A stretch of DNA of 64,000 nucleotides from the NCBI GenBank assembly GCA_963377175.1, contig CAUJNA010000536.1, positions 87,501 to 151,500 on the forward strand, in the 5' to 3' direction. Positions within the stretch are counted from its first letter, which is position 1. Every line of letters begins with the position of its first letter. Below, piece by piece: positions 49,211 to 61,231 of the stretch. The translations under genes were made by a program, and so were the position numbers. The stretch comes from Effrenium voratum (Eukaryota > Sar > Dinophyceae > Suessiales > Symbiodiniaceae). The notes beneath the pieces were generated by a model. The model had not been told where the DNA came from. It ran no database searches and worked only from the letters and a program-made list of their open reading frames with translations.

Positions 49211-50601
49211 GGCTTGGGGAGGAAGTGGGGGAGTTGGAGAGGGGAATGGGTTCCCCCAAAGCTTGATGGAGTCACACTGGTTGGTTTGGTTTGGGTTGGT
49301 TGGTTGCTCTGGGGGCACATTCACTTAAGAGGATGTAGTCAGCCAAAGGGAAAGCCAGATTGGCTCGTACAAGGGCGCCCCCCGTAAAGTGAAGAAATCC
49401 TGATAGCTCGCGATCCCTCCACCATGATCAACTCAGGGGGGTTCGTTTTGAACTCAATTTAGGCGCTTGAACATCTCTCGCTTTTGGCGTTTGAACAGAT
49501 GACTCCTATCAACCCCCCACTTAATCAGGGCGGTCCCCCTGGACAAAACTTGGGCGTTGTTGGAAGCCATCCGGTTGTAATCCACTCAGACTCGTCCCCC
49601 GTTCAGTGGAATTATCCCCTGTTGACTGTGGCCCATAAAAATGTCCCAGAATGGCACCTTGGTACATGTTTACCGCAAGACTAAAAGCTGCGAACCCCGA
49701 GCTCTTGAATTTTGAGCCGCACCCATTTACCACTACAATTCGTCTAATCCCCAAAGCATAACTCCATGAACGTAAACTTGGCAACGGGGTGCAGCTGGCA
49801 ATGAGCTCGCCACTTACGAACTTGGCAACGGCCAGGACCTTTCCGCCTGCCATGGGTAGCTTTGGCCACGGGGCTGCTTGCCAAGCGGCGGATTGGGCTG
49901 ACTTGGTCGGCTTTAGTCTGAGAAGGGCTGGGTCTTCATCTTGAAGTGCAAGGGAACTGGACGAGTGCTGGGCTCATTTTTTTTTTACTTTTTGTTTGTT
50001 TGTTTGGGGGGGGGGGTATCAAAGTCAACTTTGACAGTGGTTTTCACATGCAGATAACTTCCCACATGATTGTAAGTCTTCAGGCCCTTTATAGTAATCC
50101 GGCTCTTTCAAGATGGCCCTCGAAAGGAGCATTTTGAGCGCTCGGACTTCTTTTGCGGCTTCTTTTTAAGCCTCCATTTAGACAGGGGTCACATTTCCCC
50201 TTCAAAAGTTGTCATTTGCTGGTGCTTTCCATTGGGTCAAACCGCCGCGAGGGGTCTGAGGTTTGGCGTTCGAGAAAGGGGGTTCCCTTCACGGCAGGTT
50301 GTCCTGTTTGGTTGATCAAGTGCTTTATTTTCTGGCTGGTGCGAGTGCGGAATCACCAAGACCAGGTGTTGGAAATGAACCGGTTTTGGGGATTCCGTTT
50401 CTCAGGGACCCTGCCTATCGAATCAGCAAATTGAATGGGATCCGGTTTTCTCTTTTGGGGGGCTAGTCGCGGCCCCTGCAAGACTTATTCAGCCGTGAAG
50501 CAGCTATGTTTTTTTCTTTGGACAGACCCATGTTTTTTGTGTGTGTGCGAAAGCATGGGGCCAGAATTTGCCGTGCAAAGCTCATGGGATATATCGGGGT
50601 A

Positions 50602-50732
50602 CATACTGTGGATGCTCAAAATCCTGCACCACCTAAGAAACCCTGGCATGATGATTCCCCTGTAAATAGCAACACACAATGGGTCTTCATGGTTTCGAGT
50701 GGTGCGCACGGATTTCGCAACCACCCGCAGTA
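50602..50732. repeat. Family F palindromic element
   Basis: ATACTGTGGATGCTCAAAATC left arm, CCCCTGTAAATAGCAACA centre, GGATTTCGCAACCACCCGC right arm. Confidence 0.8.
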
Positions 50733-51429
50733 GTCTTGACTTCTATCCCTTCCAAAGGTGCTTTACCGATACCCAGCTCGCGGGACCCGTGTGGTGGTTC
50801 TGTCTTGGGAGTGTCTTTGAAGTTTTGCTGTCCTTTATTTTTTTTTGGGGGGGGGGTACAGGGAAACCACATAGATATCCCCCCCCTTTCAGGGTTCCCT
50901 GTTTGGTACAGTTTCATTTTCCCTTTTGTAAGCCTAGACAAATAGAATTGGGCGGAGGGAACCAACACCTTCAACCCCCTTAGGGGGATCTGCACAAACC
51001 ACATCCTCTTGGTTGAGGCCTATTGTTCTTGCTGACCTTATCTGGGCTCGGGTCCACGAGATCCTTTTGCTGGGCTTGAGGATTTCGGGTTCTTGGTAGT
51101 GATTGGCCGCTACTTGGGTCTTCGATTCGCCGAGTTGGGAAGTTGCAAAGGTAAGCATTCAGTTGTACTCAGACTCGGTAGTTGAGCCTTCAGAATCCCG
51201 CGAAAGGAAACCGCAAAGGGATGGTTAGGAACACCCAGCATGTTGAGCAGCCCAACTTTTTGATCAGGTCACAATCAAATGCGATGAGTTTTTGTCCAGA
51301 TGCAAATGCAGGCCATTCTCAGTGCTTCCTCTTATATACCCCACAAATGCGCGTAAACCAGTTTTCGCCTCTTGGTTTTATATGATGGTGTCCCTTGCTC
51401 TAATGGTAAGCTGGAAGCACTGCAATTGG

Positions 51430-51541
51430 CTCTGTCTCGGACGAAATCCATCTCGCACCACCGTTCACGTTCCGAAACCCTGGTTTCTGATTCGATTCCC
51501 CTGTAAATACCAACAAACGTCATGGTTTGCACCATCCACCG
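51430..51541. repeat. Family F element
   Basis: GGACGAAATCCATCTCGC, GAAACCCTGGTTTCTGATTC, CCCCTGTAAATACCAACAAA, then GCACCATCCACC. Confidence 0.8.
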
Positions 51542-52621
51542 ATTCCTGATTTCTGGCCTGGGGATTTCAGCACTTTGCTCTGTGAAGCCTGTCTCAGCCA
51601 AGGTTCGAGTCAAAGCGAAAAGGTGAGCTGGGGCGTGCCCAAAGGAAAAAGACGGCTTGCCCGCAGAGTCAGATTTTTTTCCAGTTGGTTAAGAATATGT
51701 TTTTTTGGTGTTTTTGTTCGGCTTTTTAAATGTGGCTTTTACTAAGGGGATCTATCACTACTGGACCTCTGGCCGTTTTTTTGCATGGGACTTAAGCAAA
51801 CGGAAGAAATGGAATGGTGCTTTTTTTGAGGGCACCCTTCTTGGACGGTTGAACGAGGACACCAAGAAAGGAAGCCTCATGTTGGGAATCCCATCTCAAC
51901 CAACACACGCAAATGGCTCGGCCTTTTTCGGGGGTCCGGCCATGCCGTGCCGTTCGCGTTTGTGACCCTAGACCAGGGCTGTGGTTGAAATCGAATCCAC
52001 TTCTGTGATGCAACAGAAAGGGCTTCGCAAAGACTAGCCTCCCATACAAAGGGGGAGAGTTCTCCAAAAGTATCACAGAAGTTGGGCTAAACCCCTTGAT
52101 CCCACAACCCTTCCCGAGACCAAAAGGCACAATGGTTGGAAAAACAGGGCCCTCCGGCCCTGGCACTCTTGCGTGCAGATGAGTGGTTGAAACAGCCGAA
52201 CTTGGGGTTGCAAGGGATCAGCCCGTGAAATTCGGGAATTGTAAAGGTTTGAGAGCGTGGCACCCCGTGTTCAACCCCGAAACCCGGTTTGAAGAAGATG
52301 GCACCCAACTCCCACCAAATTGATCTGGTGCTCCTGCCATGCCCTGAGTGAAACAACATCGAACACAACAACTGAACAACCCGTATTTTTTGGAATATCA
52401 TTTTACCCTTTGGGCCGAAAAACCGATTCTGGTCGAGGAAAAAGTCGGGTGGGCCAAAGGCATTCTGACTAGACGCTTTTCAGCAGCTCCCAAGCCCTTT
52501 TTGGGTGGTTTTGACAGAAACCCAAAAGGCAAAGCCGATACCATTTTGGGGAGTCCGAATCCTTAAAAAGCACCTCAAAACCATATAACATTCATTGTTT
52601 GCCCTGAAGGGATTTTCGTCA

Positions 52622-52790
52622 TCTAACCCAAAACCCAATCCCCAAATCCTAAAACCCAATCACCAGATCCTAAAACCCAATCACCAAATCCTAAAACCCA
52701 ATCACCAGATCCTAAAACCCAATCACCAAATCCTAAAACCCAATCACCAAATCCCACAAACCCAATCACCAAATCCCACAACGTGTCCTT
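52622..52790. repeat. ~21-bp tandem repeat (CCCAATCACCAAATCCTAAAA)n
   Basis: About eight units, G-poor on this strand. Translates as a repeating ILKPNHQ. Confidence 0.95.
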
Positions 52791-53283
52791 CTAATCGGCG
52801 GCGGCCAACAAATGAAGAAGAAATGCGAAAGCGCCCGCCCCGTCCGAGGCGAGAGCCAGCAGATCGAGCAGACAGGTGGAGGGGAGTTGATGCAACCGAT
52901 CAGGTGATCTGAGAACCGAGGCACTGCCTCGGGTTTTCGCAACGAAACGTTTGCCTGAAGAACGTGGTTGGAGATGCTTCTCATGTTTTTCTCCGTTTTT
53001 CTTCTTCTTTTTTTTCTTCTGGTTTTGGTTTGGGTTGACAAATCCGTGTGAAATCTGTGGGGGAATGATGAAAGTTGTTTCACCTCGCTTCTAGCTTCAC
53101 TTCCCCTTCACGGAGCATTTAAAGGAAACCTGAGATACGAGCAGGCTGTTGGCACTTGCAGGCGAGTTCGACCGGAACAGCGGGCAGTATATACCACTCC
53201 AAAAAAGACCAGGGCTTCCACTTACCTTCCTGGTAGGTAGCCAGGGGAAGCCATGCATGGCAAAACCTGGAAGTAAGAACACC

Positions 53284-53398
53284 TGGGTATGGGTCAGAAT
53301 TCAACCACCAGGGGACCGCAGGTTTTGGTCCATGTTTCCACTTACCAGCACAACCCATTTGGGGTACACATTTTTGACCTACTGCCACCTGGCTAGCT
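53284..53398. repeat. Family B element
   Basis: Starts GGTATGGGTCAGAATTCAAC, contains ACCAGGGGACCGCAGG and CCATGTTTCCACTTACCAGC, ends CATTTTTGACCTACTGCC. Confidence 0.8.
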
Positions 53399-54180
53399 GC
53401 TATGGTGCCTGGAGCTTACACTGATGGCTGGCAGTTGTTCCCTCCGCCCGGTCCGGCGGCATGGCTGGCGCGAGCTTCAAGACGCATGTCTGGATTTTGG
53501 AAAGTTCTACTGGGGCCCATCCACGTGAGCATTTGTGGTATGCACAATGGCTCCGGGAGATGCCAGATAAGATTCTCAACATGACTCTTATAAATTTCTT
53601 TATCAGAGTGGGTTACTTTGAACTCTCTTTCACCAGGCAAGCAGAAGGTGAATTCCTTAAACCGGCAAACCACAGCCAAGCCCGAGTTTTTCGCCGCTAC
53701 CCGCTTGCACCGTGCGACCCGCTGACGCTCCTGTGGCCGTGCGATGGACGACACTGCGGGCAGTGTTCCTGTGCGACCGCTGCACGTGTGGTTTGGGGAG
53801 CATTTTGCTCCGCTGCTCCAAATCCCATCGCTTTTCTAGGGGGTGTTTCAGGGCTTGACATCATCCCCCCCCCCACAAAAAGAGCAAACAAAATCAATAC
53901 ACACAAAAAAAAAAAACATAACAAGTGCATTTTCGGTAATTTGTGAAGGGGGGGGGGGTACTGTTGAAAGTTTAAAGTGAGACCAACGGGAAAACCGCCC
54001 ATTTTTCAGGATATCTCGAATATCTGGTCGCCGTGCCGTTTGCCTTTGGCTTAGCTGGGTGACGGTGAAAAGCCGGGCGGCTGGAAAAAACCGCCGGCCA
54101 TGTGCCTGGAGCTGAGACCTGGACACACTTTTGTATGTTAGTAGGGTAGACCTGCTTGACTCCCGGGAGACATTTTTCTA
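53399..54180. other. Undecided stretch
   Basis: GC-rich block 53455-53830 is open in all three plus frames. The longest (53461-53946) starts MAGASFKTHVWILESS. Competing frames and missing borders prevent a call. Confidence 0.35.
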
Positions 54181-54290
54181 ATTAGCATCCCCAGCATCAC
54201 CAGCATCATGGGGACAAACTTGTTGTAAAGGTTGCGGATCAGCACTACTGATCCAGATGATGCTAGTTATGCCGGGGATGCGGATCTGTG
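54180..54290. repeat. CATCACCAGCATC / GATGCTAG repeat field
   Basis: CATCCCCAGCATCACCAGC then GATGATGCTAGTTATGCC, the same vocabulary as 14850-15420. Confidence 0.7.
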
Positions 54291-55147
54291 ACAAAAACCG
54301 CCGAGTTTTCGTGGTGCTCAAAAAATTGTTCAAGACATCTCCGGCTCCAGAGAGACTACCGCCGATTTTTTCGTGGAGACTGAGGCCTGCTCTGAAGCTG
54401 GCCCGCAGAATTGGCTGCTTTGAGGCCGAGCTTCAGGGGTCGAGTTGCTTCCAGGTCTTCAGTTAAAATGGGCCGGTCATTTCCTTGGTGCATTTTGCTT
54501 GGATGTTCGGACTTTAACTTTTTGCCAACTAGTGGGTTTTCCATTAAACCACTAAAAGTTAAACTTTTAGCAGAAAGCAACCGAGATTTTGGAGTTGGCA
54601 CCCCTTTTCTTGAATGTTAAAGGGCTGCCAAAAGGAAAGACACAATTTGGTTGGGTCTCCGCCAAAAGACCCACCCAAATATTCTTCCAACGAGAGAATC
54701 CCCCTGCGAGGGTTCTGAAGCCAGCCCATTTTCAACGTCAGTAGTTTCTATTTCGCCTTGATTTTAAAGGGACACTTACTACTGGACATATGTGTTTTTT
54801 CCCCAGGAGACGAACAAGCAAATGCCTGATGTCGATGGTTGGAACAGTCCCTCCTTCATGTTTGGACATAAATCTCTGGGTGAAATCCCAGCGTTTCTCC
54901 TGTTCAAATCCGCTTGAAGGAACGGCCGGCAAGGGACATAGGTGTCCTTTTCGGTTGGTTTGATGGAAGAATCGAGCGCCCTTGACCTGGTTATCGTCTA
55001 CCAGCACCATCTATTTCCCAGAAGGCACACCCATGCCAAGGGGGCCCAAATTTAGACGACAAGGAACGGCAAACTTTTGGTGCGATATTCCTGGCACATA
55101 GAGTTCCTTAGACTTTAGATGCGCCCTGGGCCTCAATGTCTGGTTAG

Positions 55148-55229
55148 GCACGATGAGCTGGCGCGCAGAGTCCACGCCGAGCTGCGCTTGTTTGAGAATC
55201 TCAGGGGTTCGGAGGCGCTGACCTCTTAA
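55148..55229 (+). CDS. Candidate terminal exon, unknown protein (stop TAA)
   Basis: Acceptor TCTGGTTAG|G. Reads HDELARRVHAELRLFENLRG then SEALTS and TAA at 55227-55229. Clean amphipathic helix and dinoflagellate-style acceptor. No partner exon found with confidence upstream. Confidence 0.5.
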
Positions 55230-55959
55230 AAACACGAAACTTTTTCTCAACTTTTTGGGTAACATGGGCAAACATGTCTGTAAAAGATGAGAACTTCCCC
55301 AATCCTTGGAGTTTTAAGGGTAAGGAGATCCTTCTTTCTTTGTATTTGGTTTTTATTTCGCCCGTACTCGGACACTGAGAGACCTACCCAGACCAACAAA
55401 GTTGGGGTGCAATTCCCTCCAGCACCACCGGGACCTGCCGTGGAAACCTCAAAATTGTATGGTGTTGATTTTTGTTGGTTTCCAGAAGCATCACGTAGGG
55501 ACTTGAGCTTCTTCTTCTTCTTCTTCTGCCTTCTCCTCTCTTCTCTCCTACTTTCAGTTTTCTTCCTTTTGCAATGCTTGCATGCGTGCGTGTGTGTGTG
55601 TGCGCGCACACAACCACGCCTTGCTTTTGGTCTTGCCCGACTCGAGTGGTGTCATGGAACATGATCGAGGGTCCCAGAAACTGCTGAGCCATTCCTTGAA
55701 ACAGGTCTAAACAAACAATATAGCAGGACAGGGTGGGGTTGGGAAACGCGTTGCCCGCGCATTGCGCAGGAAGTCAAGCACCTGTGAAATGTGTTTTGCT
55801 TTGTCTGCAGGATGACCATGCGAGTTGTGGACAATCGTCATAGACATCAATGAAGCCATACCACCCCCCGGGGCTTTAATAGGATATACAACAACTCTGT
55901 AGCCACTGTTAAAAAGTCGTATCCAAATTTATGCAAATGCAGAGATGTGTAGATACATA

Positions 55960-56060
55960 TATATATATATATATATGTACGGTCACACATATATATATAT
56001 ATACACATATATATATATATATACATATGTATGTACATATATATATATATATGTATCTTG
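55960..56060. repeat. (TA)n microsatellite with CATGTAC interruptions
   Basis: Several TA runs of 10-20 bp. Further runs at 56215-56236 and 56331-56367. Confidence 0.95.
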
Positions 56061-57106
56061 ATTTATACATGTATACACAGACATATACGCGCAGGCGCCT
56101 AGGTTCGTCGTCGGCCAGCAACCAAGCCTTCGCCCCTGAGCTCCCCGCCAGCGCCTGTTCCCCGCGGTAGAGCGACGGCGAACGTAGGCGCCTGGCAGCG
56201 TGTGTATGTGTATGTGTATATATATATATATATATGCGCTACCCTGCCCCGCCCCCCCCCCCCCTTTGAGGATAGATGAGACAGATGGAAGTTTGTTACA
56301 TGTGCCACATGGAAGTTTGTTCGGGGTACCAGATATATATACATATACATATATATATATATATATAGAGCGCGATATATAGATGTATATCTGTAGGACT
56401 GTAGGATTTTGTTTAAGAGTACTAAAACAATTACTAAGAAAGAGCCAACAGGGGGGAGAACAGGTGAAATCCACAAACATCACATCCAAACCGCTGTAGC
56501 ATATGTCATATCCCCCCAATTTTCCACCGGGGTTCCCACCCATCTCATGGCCTTCACATCGGGTTGGCTGGCCAGGTACCAGAAGCAATCTGCTTTCGCG
56601 GAGGATGAGAAGGAGTTGTTGAAGCTGGCCCTTTGCCACAAGATTCGGCCGCACGCCATCCGGGGGGCTACTTGGGCCTGGGGAAAACCTCGCATTTACC
56701 AATGTGTAAAGGGGGTTCCAGAATCCAAGGCAGGCCCTTTTCGAGAAAATGTTCGTTTCCCTGGTGGGTAAATGGACATGAACTTCCCCATTTCCGTGGT
56801 GGGTATGGGAAAATGCCGCCATTTTGACGGGGCAGGGCTGAAAGGGAAACCACCACACCGAAGCCCATTTTTAGGGGTGAACTGCTTGCCACATGAGACA
56901 CGCGGATTGCCGAGAAAACTTGGCTTGGAGAAAACACCGAGGCGAAAAAGCTGCGAGACATCCTCAAGCTTGAGGCAGGGTGTTTTTTCTTCAGGTGCAC
57001 CACTTTTTTGGGTAAGCCTTGATTGGTCTGCATAATTGTTCAGGCGAGCATAACCCTCGGGGGGGTAAAAAGATCTGCTAGAAAACTGAGCATGTTGCAA
57101 ACATTT

Positions 57107-57213
57107 GCAGCTCGGTGGTTTGGATTCGGATTGGTTTCGGGATTTGAACTCCTGGTTCGTATAGAGGATATATGGGAAACCACCCACAAGCTCCAAACCA
57201 ATTAGAGGGCAGC
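57107..57213. repeat. Family C element
   Basis: CTCGGTGGTTTGGATTCGG start, GGGAAACCACCCACAAGC, CTCCAAACCAATTAGAGGGC then AGCTGAG end. Confidence 0.75.
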
Positions 57214-58160
57214 TGAGGAAAAACTCGTTTCGCGCACCCGAGCTATCAAGCTACCAATCAGATGTGAACGACTGAACAAGAAAGGGGGGACACCTAGGTT
57301 TTTTCAACCACAAGACCCAGGCCTGCGCAATTCTCCCAGGCTGTCTTGGGGAATGGGACACATTTTTTTTTCCGGGCTCATGTGACATGAATGGGTTGAC
57401 ATGGTGTACAAGTGACCAAGCAATCACTTGGGCATGATGCAAGCATCCGCGGTCATTCGAGCTGCCAGCTGAATCTTGACCATGGCTTGTATTGACCGGG
57501 ATTTTGATCACCATGGACAAAATTCCAATTCAGGGAACCACTCAGGGTTCTAAACGGAACAGACAGGTTCTAGCAAAGGGATTCAAGCTTGGCAACGCAT
57601 ACCCTGTCCTTACACAGCCGTTCAATGGTAGAACCATATCTTGTGGCACCCATGTTCCAAAAGCATATCCACCGCTGCAACGTGTTTGTTTCTTTTTTGA
57701 GCTTGGACCTGGTTTCATGAAGTTTAGAGCCAGAGCTAGCCTCCCAGACCCTTTAAAATGTCGGAACCAAAAGTCAGTTCGGCTTTATTTCAGCACGGAG
57801 AGTTGGAACATAGGCAAGGATATGCGTACAAAGGTCCCATTGTCTGAGTCAGGGGCTACCAAAAGAGGGGCACCCGCAGCTGCCAGGTCACAATTAGCCT
57901 CTGTTGTTGGGATGCTGGAGGGTGCAGGCCAACGCTTCAAGAGAGAAAGCGAGGTCTCCCCAATTTCTTTCAAGAAGTGTCCAGTTCCAAACGAGAAACA
58001 ACACGCACAAAAAAAAGAGCAAAAAATAAAGGGAACAACATGGGTTTATAAGCCTTACGTGGTGAAATGGCCATTTTCCCTATGGTGGCTTTGGGGGGTA
58101 GCGGAACTCGAAGAATGGATCAACTGCCCGTGTGGTTTTTGCTTCGCATGTTCGGGCTAG

Positions 58161-58232
58161 GAGAAGCAGAAGGCTGGTGAAAGCTTGGCGCAGAATCTTG
58201 GATCGCTTTTGAGAGAGCTCTGTACCAAACAG
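58161..58232 (+). CDS. Candidate internal exon, helical protein
   Basis: Acceptor CGGGCTAG|GAG, donor ACCAAACAG|GTGTGG. Exactly 24 codons: EKQKAGESLAQNLGSLLREL then CTKQ, phase 0 to 0. The intron that follows begins as a family B element. Confidence 0.6.
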
Positions 58233-58372
58233 GTGTGGCTTAAAAATAGGGCGACCCCAAAATGGGCTGCCCTAAGTGTCCTAAATGGAAACCTACTGAC
58301 TAAACCCGGGGATGCATTTTGGGGTGGTTTAATCTTGACCCATACCCAAATGTGCGTGTCTTCTTTTAGGGA
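58233..58372. repeat. Family B element (reverse) starting at a splice donor
   Basis: Starts GTGTGGCTTAAAAATAGGGC at the donor of the preceding exon; ends TTTAATCTTGACCCATACCC, then a TCTTCTTTTAG acceptor-like tract. Confidence 0.7.
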
Positions 58373-58844
58373 ACTCCTCAAAACGGTGGTTTTCCTTTTG
58401 GTTTCCCTTCGAAACCAACCAAAAGGGGGTTTCAACCGGATGCTGGGCCCTTGAGTGAAAGAAGATGTTGCATTCGCTTTCTCTCCGGACAGGACGGATG
58501 TACGAATTGCGGCGTGCACTTTCAAGAACACGACCCCCAACACCCAAAACCAACGATCAAGGCTTCGTTTTATTTGAGATTTTCCTGAGGCACGCAAAAA
58601 CCAAGCCCAAACTTTTGGGGCACATCTAGGACGCGCCGTCTGGCTCCACTTGCCTTTTCCACTTTGTTTCTTGCCGACATGCGAGGTAGGATTGTTTGGA
58701 CAATGCCACATGGCTTTTTCGGGGCATGCAATTTGCCTTCACACTTGTAGACCAGGGCCTTGATGGTCCAAAACAACAGTGTGTGGGGCGCGGTCAAAAC
58801 ACAAAAAGAAACGTTGCAGATGCAAAGGGGACCAGGACCACGTG

Positions 58845-58960
58845 GCTGTGGGTGAAGAATAGGGTAACCTCAACATGGAGCCGTGGACAGTGGAAACATG
58901 GACTAAAACCTGCGGTCCAATTCCTGGTTTAATTTTGACCCATACCCACATGTCAAGTTT
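58845..58960. repeat. Family B element (reverse)
   Basis: GTGGCTGTGGGTGAAGAATAG start, CATGGACTAAAACCTGCGG, TTTAATTTTGACCCATACCC end. Confidence 0.8.
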
Positions 58961-59280
58961 TGACCATGGCGCAGTGCCAAAACACTGCCCTCCCCCAAGA
59001 CGGCGCCATACCCGGGATGGGGAAAAGGAAATCGGGCCAATCTTCTCTGGGGCTTCTCATATTTTTCCAGAAATGCCAACCACAAAGGGATCTCTGTTGA
59101 ACCTCTGCTACATTCTCAGGTTCATTCTGTAGTTCATTGATGCTGTGTTGGGGTTGGGGGGCGGGGGCAAAGCTGAGGTAGAATCATTGTGTGCAAAGTT
59201 GCGCGGTCGCTGCCAAAGTTGCCGTGCATGATTGTTTGTACCCTTCCTTGCGACGTTTGTTCTTGCGTGTGCGATTTAAG

Positions 59281-59352
59281 GAATCAGCTGGACAAAGTGA
59301 CCTCGAAGCAAGGCCTGCTAAACGAGGCAGCAAGCGCTGTCGGCATTTGCAG
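59281..59352 (+). CDS. Candidate internal exon, helical protein
   Basis: Acceptor GATTTAAG|G, donor ATTTGCAG|TCGTGG uncertain. Reads NQLDKVTSKQGLLNEAASAV then GIC. Possibly the same protein as 58161-58232. Confidence 0.5.
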
Positions 59353-59404
59353 TCGTGGGTGTGCTGTTTGGTCAGTTTGGGTGAAGATAAGTGGCACCTG
59401 TTGC

Positions 59405-59531
59405 AGCGGTAGTAGGTTTAGATTGGTAGTTTGGGGATTTGAGCCCTTGCTTTTAGTAGAGTGTAGATGGGAAACCACTCCCCAACCACCAAACCACCGG
59501 GCTCCAAACTATCCTTGTTGAGGGAAGCTGA
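59405..59531. repeat. Family C element
   Basis: TAGATTGGTAGTTTGGGGATT start, AACCACCAAACCACCGGGC, CTCCAAACTATCCTTGTTGA, GGGAAGCTGA end. Confidence 0.75.
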
Positions 59532-59690
59532 ATATAATTGCTTACCAGGACACTTAAGGGTACTAAGGGTACATGCATGATGGCAAGTCCATATTCGGTC
59601 GCTTACGAGACTGTTGGGTTCAACCACCACACATACCCCCATGGTTCTTCCTTTGACCTTGCCAGCTCCGAATCGCGCACCTTTTGGCAG

Positions 59691-59747
59691 GTCACTGCTC
59701 TGGCAGGAAAGCTTCCAGGCGACTCTGACGTTCTGGACAAGATGCAG
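59691..59747 (+). CDS. Candidate internal exon
   Basis: Acceptor TTTTGGCAG|GTC, possible donor GATGCAG|GACTGG. Reads VTALAGKLPGDSDVLDKMQ. Confidence 0.45.
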
Positions 59748-60350
59748 GACTGGATATCACCTGGCTGGGACACACCTTCAAACTAATGCTAGGATGGGAT
59801 TTTCACCCACGAAATCTGGCACTCGTTTCTGTAGATTCCCAGATTTCACAGCGAGAATTTGACCCCACTGGCCAGTAATGAGATGCTTGCCGTGGCTCAG
59901 AGAGCTGACTACCCCAAACTCAGCGCCAATTGCAGGGATCCCTAGCCGTCGCTTTTTGGGTTGCCAGCCACGTTTAGATGAGCTTTTGGTGATGTAGGGG
60001 AGACCGGGAGACCTGTCCCCGCCCAACTTCAAAGGAAAGGTTGATCAACCGAGAGGCGATGTCTCATTTGTCTTACAGATGGTCGTTTTTCCTTTTGGTA
60101 TGCACAAGGATTGTCTGTTCGGGGAATGGAAGACAACTTTCGGCCAAAAAACGTCTTCGTGTTCACCTTGGGGCGAGGCAAAGAGTTGCAGGCTTCGGTG
60201 GGAGAATGGTGCGGGACTGGGAAGACTTACCTCGGGGGATCAGCAATCTGGGTGTGTGCTTTTTGGAGTTACGCTAAGAGAAGCCACGGGCCCTCTTTTC
60301 TGGTGGCCATTTTTGCCAGAAAACCCATGAGTCATGAACCCATTTCAAGA

Positions 60351-60490
60351 TTCTAGGGGTTGGCTCCTTTTCCATTCTTTTCAACCATCGTTCTTTCCAA
60401 GAACCGGATCCGTTTTCCCTGGGTTTCCGGAGGAGGTTTTCTAGAAAGAAGGATCCCTGGAAAGAATGGAATTGGAAGGTACCCCTAGAA
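60351..60490. repeat. Family E inverted-repeat element
   Basis: TTCTAGGGGTTGGCTCC start, CCATTCTTTTCAACCATCG, CTGGAAAGAATGGAATTGG, ACCCCTAGAA end. Confidence 0.85.
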
Positions 60491-60658
60491 ACATGGGAGT
60501 TTCCTTTTTGGAGTTACCCATTTCAAGCTGATTTCAAGAGAAGCCGCGGCTTCGCTTTGACTGGCGGCGTTTTTTTCGCCCCATGCGTCAGGTTGGTTTC
60601 AAGGGGTTTTCCCGCCACTTTTGCAGCCCGAGCTTGCTGGGGGCCCAGCGAAGCGTAG

Positions 60659-60750
60659 GACATCACGGCCTTGCTGCCGGCGTCCACTGTCCAGTCCATC
60701 CAGCGCAAGAGAAGCAAGGAGCGATTGGATTCGCTCTCCGCTTTTGGATG
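60659..60750 (+). CDS. Candidate internal exon
   Basis: Acceptor GAAGCGTAG|GAC. Reads DITALLPASTVQSIQRKRSK then ERLDSLSAFG. Two other plus frames are open here, but only this one has an AG|G acceptor and no Pro/Arg bias. Confidence 0.45.
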
Positions 60751-61098
60751 CCTACTCCAAGTACCCTCTTTCTCTCAGGCTATTTTTTGAACAGTCGGGT
60801 TCTCCATGGTAAATACCAGTATGACTTCCTTTTGTAGCAAAGGGTTAACATGATACCAACTAAAAACAGCGTTGGTATTTGGAGGTTACCCTGATACAAC
60901 CTATGGGTCTGGCCCCTGTTTTTGGGTTGCTTTTACTAGAAGACCAAAGGGAACACCGCCAACTTTGGGGGCTTCCGATTCCTATTTTGAGACCAAACAA
61001 CCAATCATGGCCTACCTCCGAAAGTCGCTGAACACCCTGTGAACCCAAAGCAAAACCACGACATGTTGCCCAGAATCAGCAATTTTTGTTTGCCCCTT

Positions 61099-61231
61099 TT
61101 CTAGGGGTACCTTCCAATTCCATTCTTTCCAGGGATCCTTCTTTTCAGGAAACCATCAAAAGCCCAGGGGAAACAGCCGGTTTTTGAAAAGAACGATGGT
61201 TGAAAAGAATGGGAAAGGAATCAACCCCTAG
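61099..61231. repeat. Family E inverted-repeat element (opposite orientation)
   Basis: TTCTAGGGGTACCTTCCAATT start, GTTGAAAAGAATGGGAAAGG, AATCAACCCCTAG end. Confidence 0.85.

Larger units (their letters stand above)
49211..52600. other. Stretch without a supported gene
   Basis: Two family F copies (below), T/G tracts, and open but border-less frames at 50150-50470. A family D-like remnant (AACTTGGCAACG) lies at 49770-49830. Confidence 0.45.
55230..58160. other. Stretch without a supported gene
   Basis: Contains TA microsatellites, a GC-rich hairpin at 56090-56190, a family C copy and a 222-codon plus frame (57492-58160) that I do not accept as coding. Confidence 0.45.

Noticed and set aside
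52622..52790. Regular ~21-bp repeat resembling a small CRISPR array
   Set aside because: Units are directly adjacent with no spacers; it is a minisatellite in a eukaryotic context.
57492..58160. 222-codon open frame on the plus strand
   Set aside because: Average composition, no domain, no exon borders, and its stop codon overlaps the TAG of a good acceptor (GGGCTAG|GAG).
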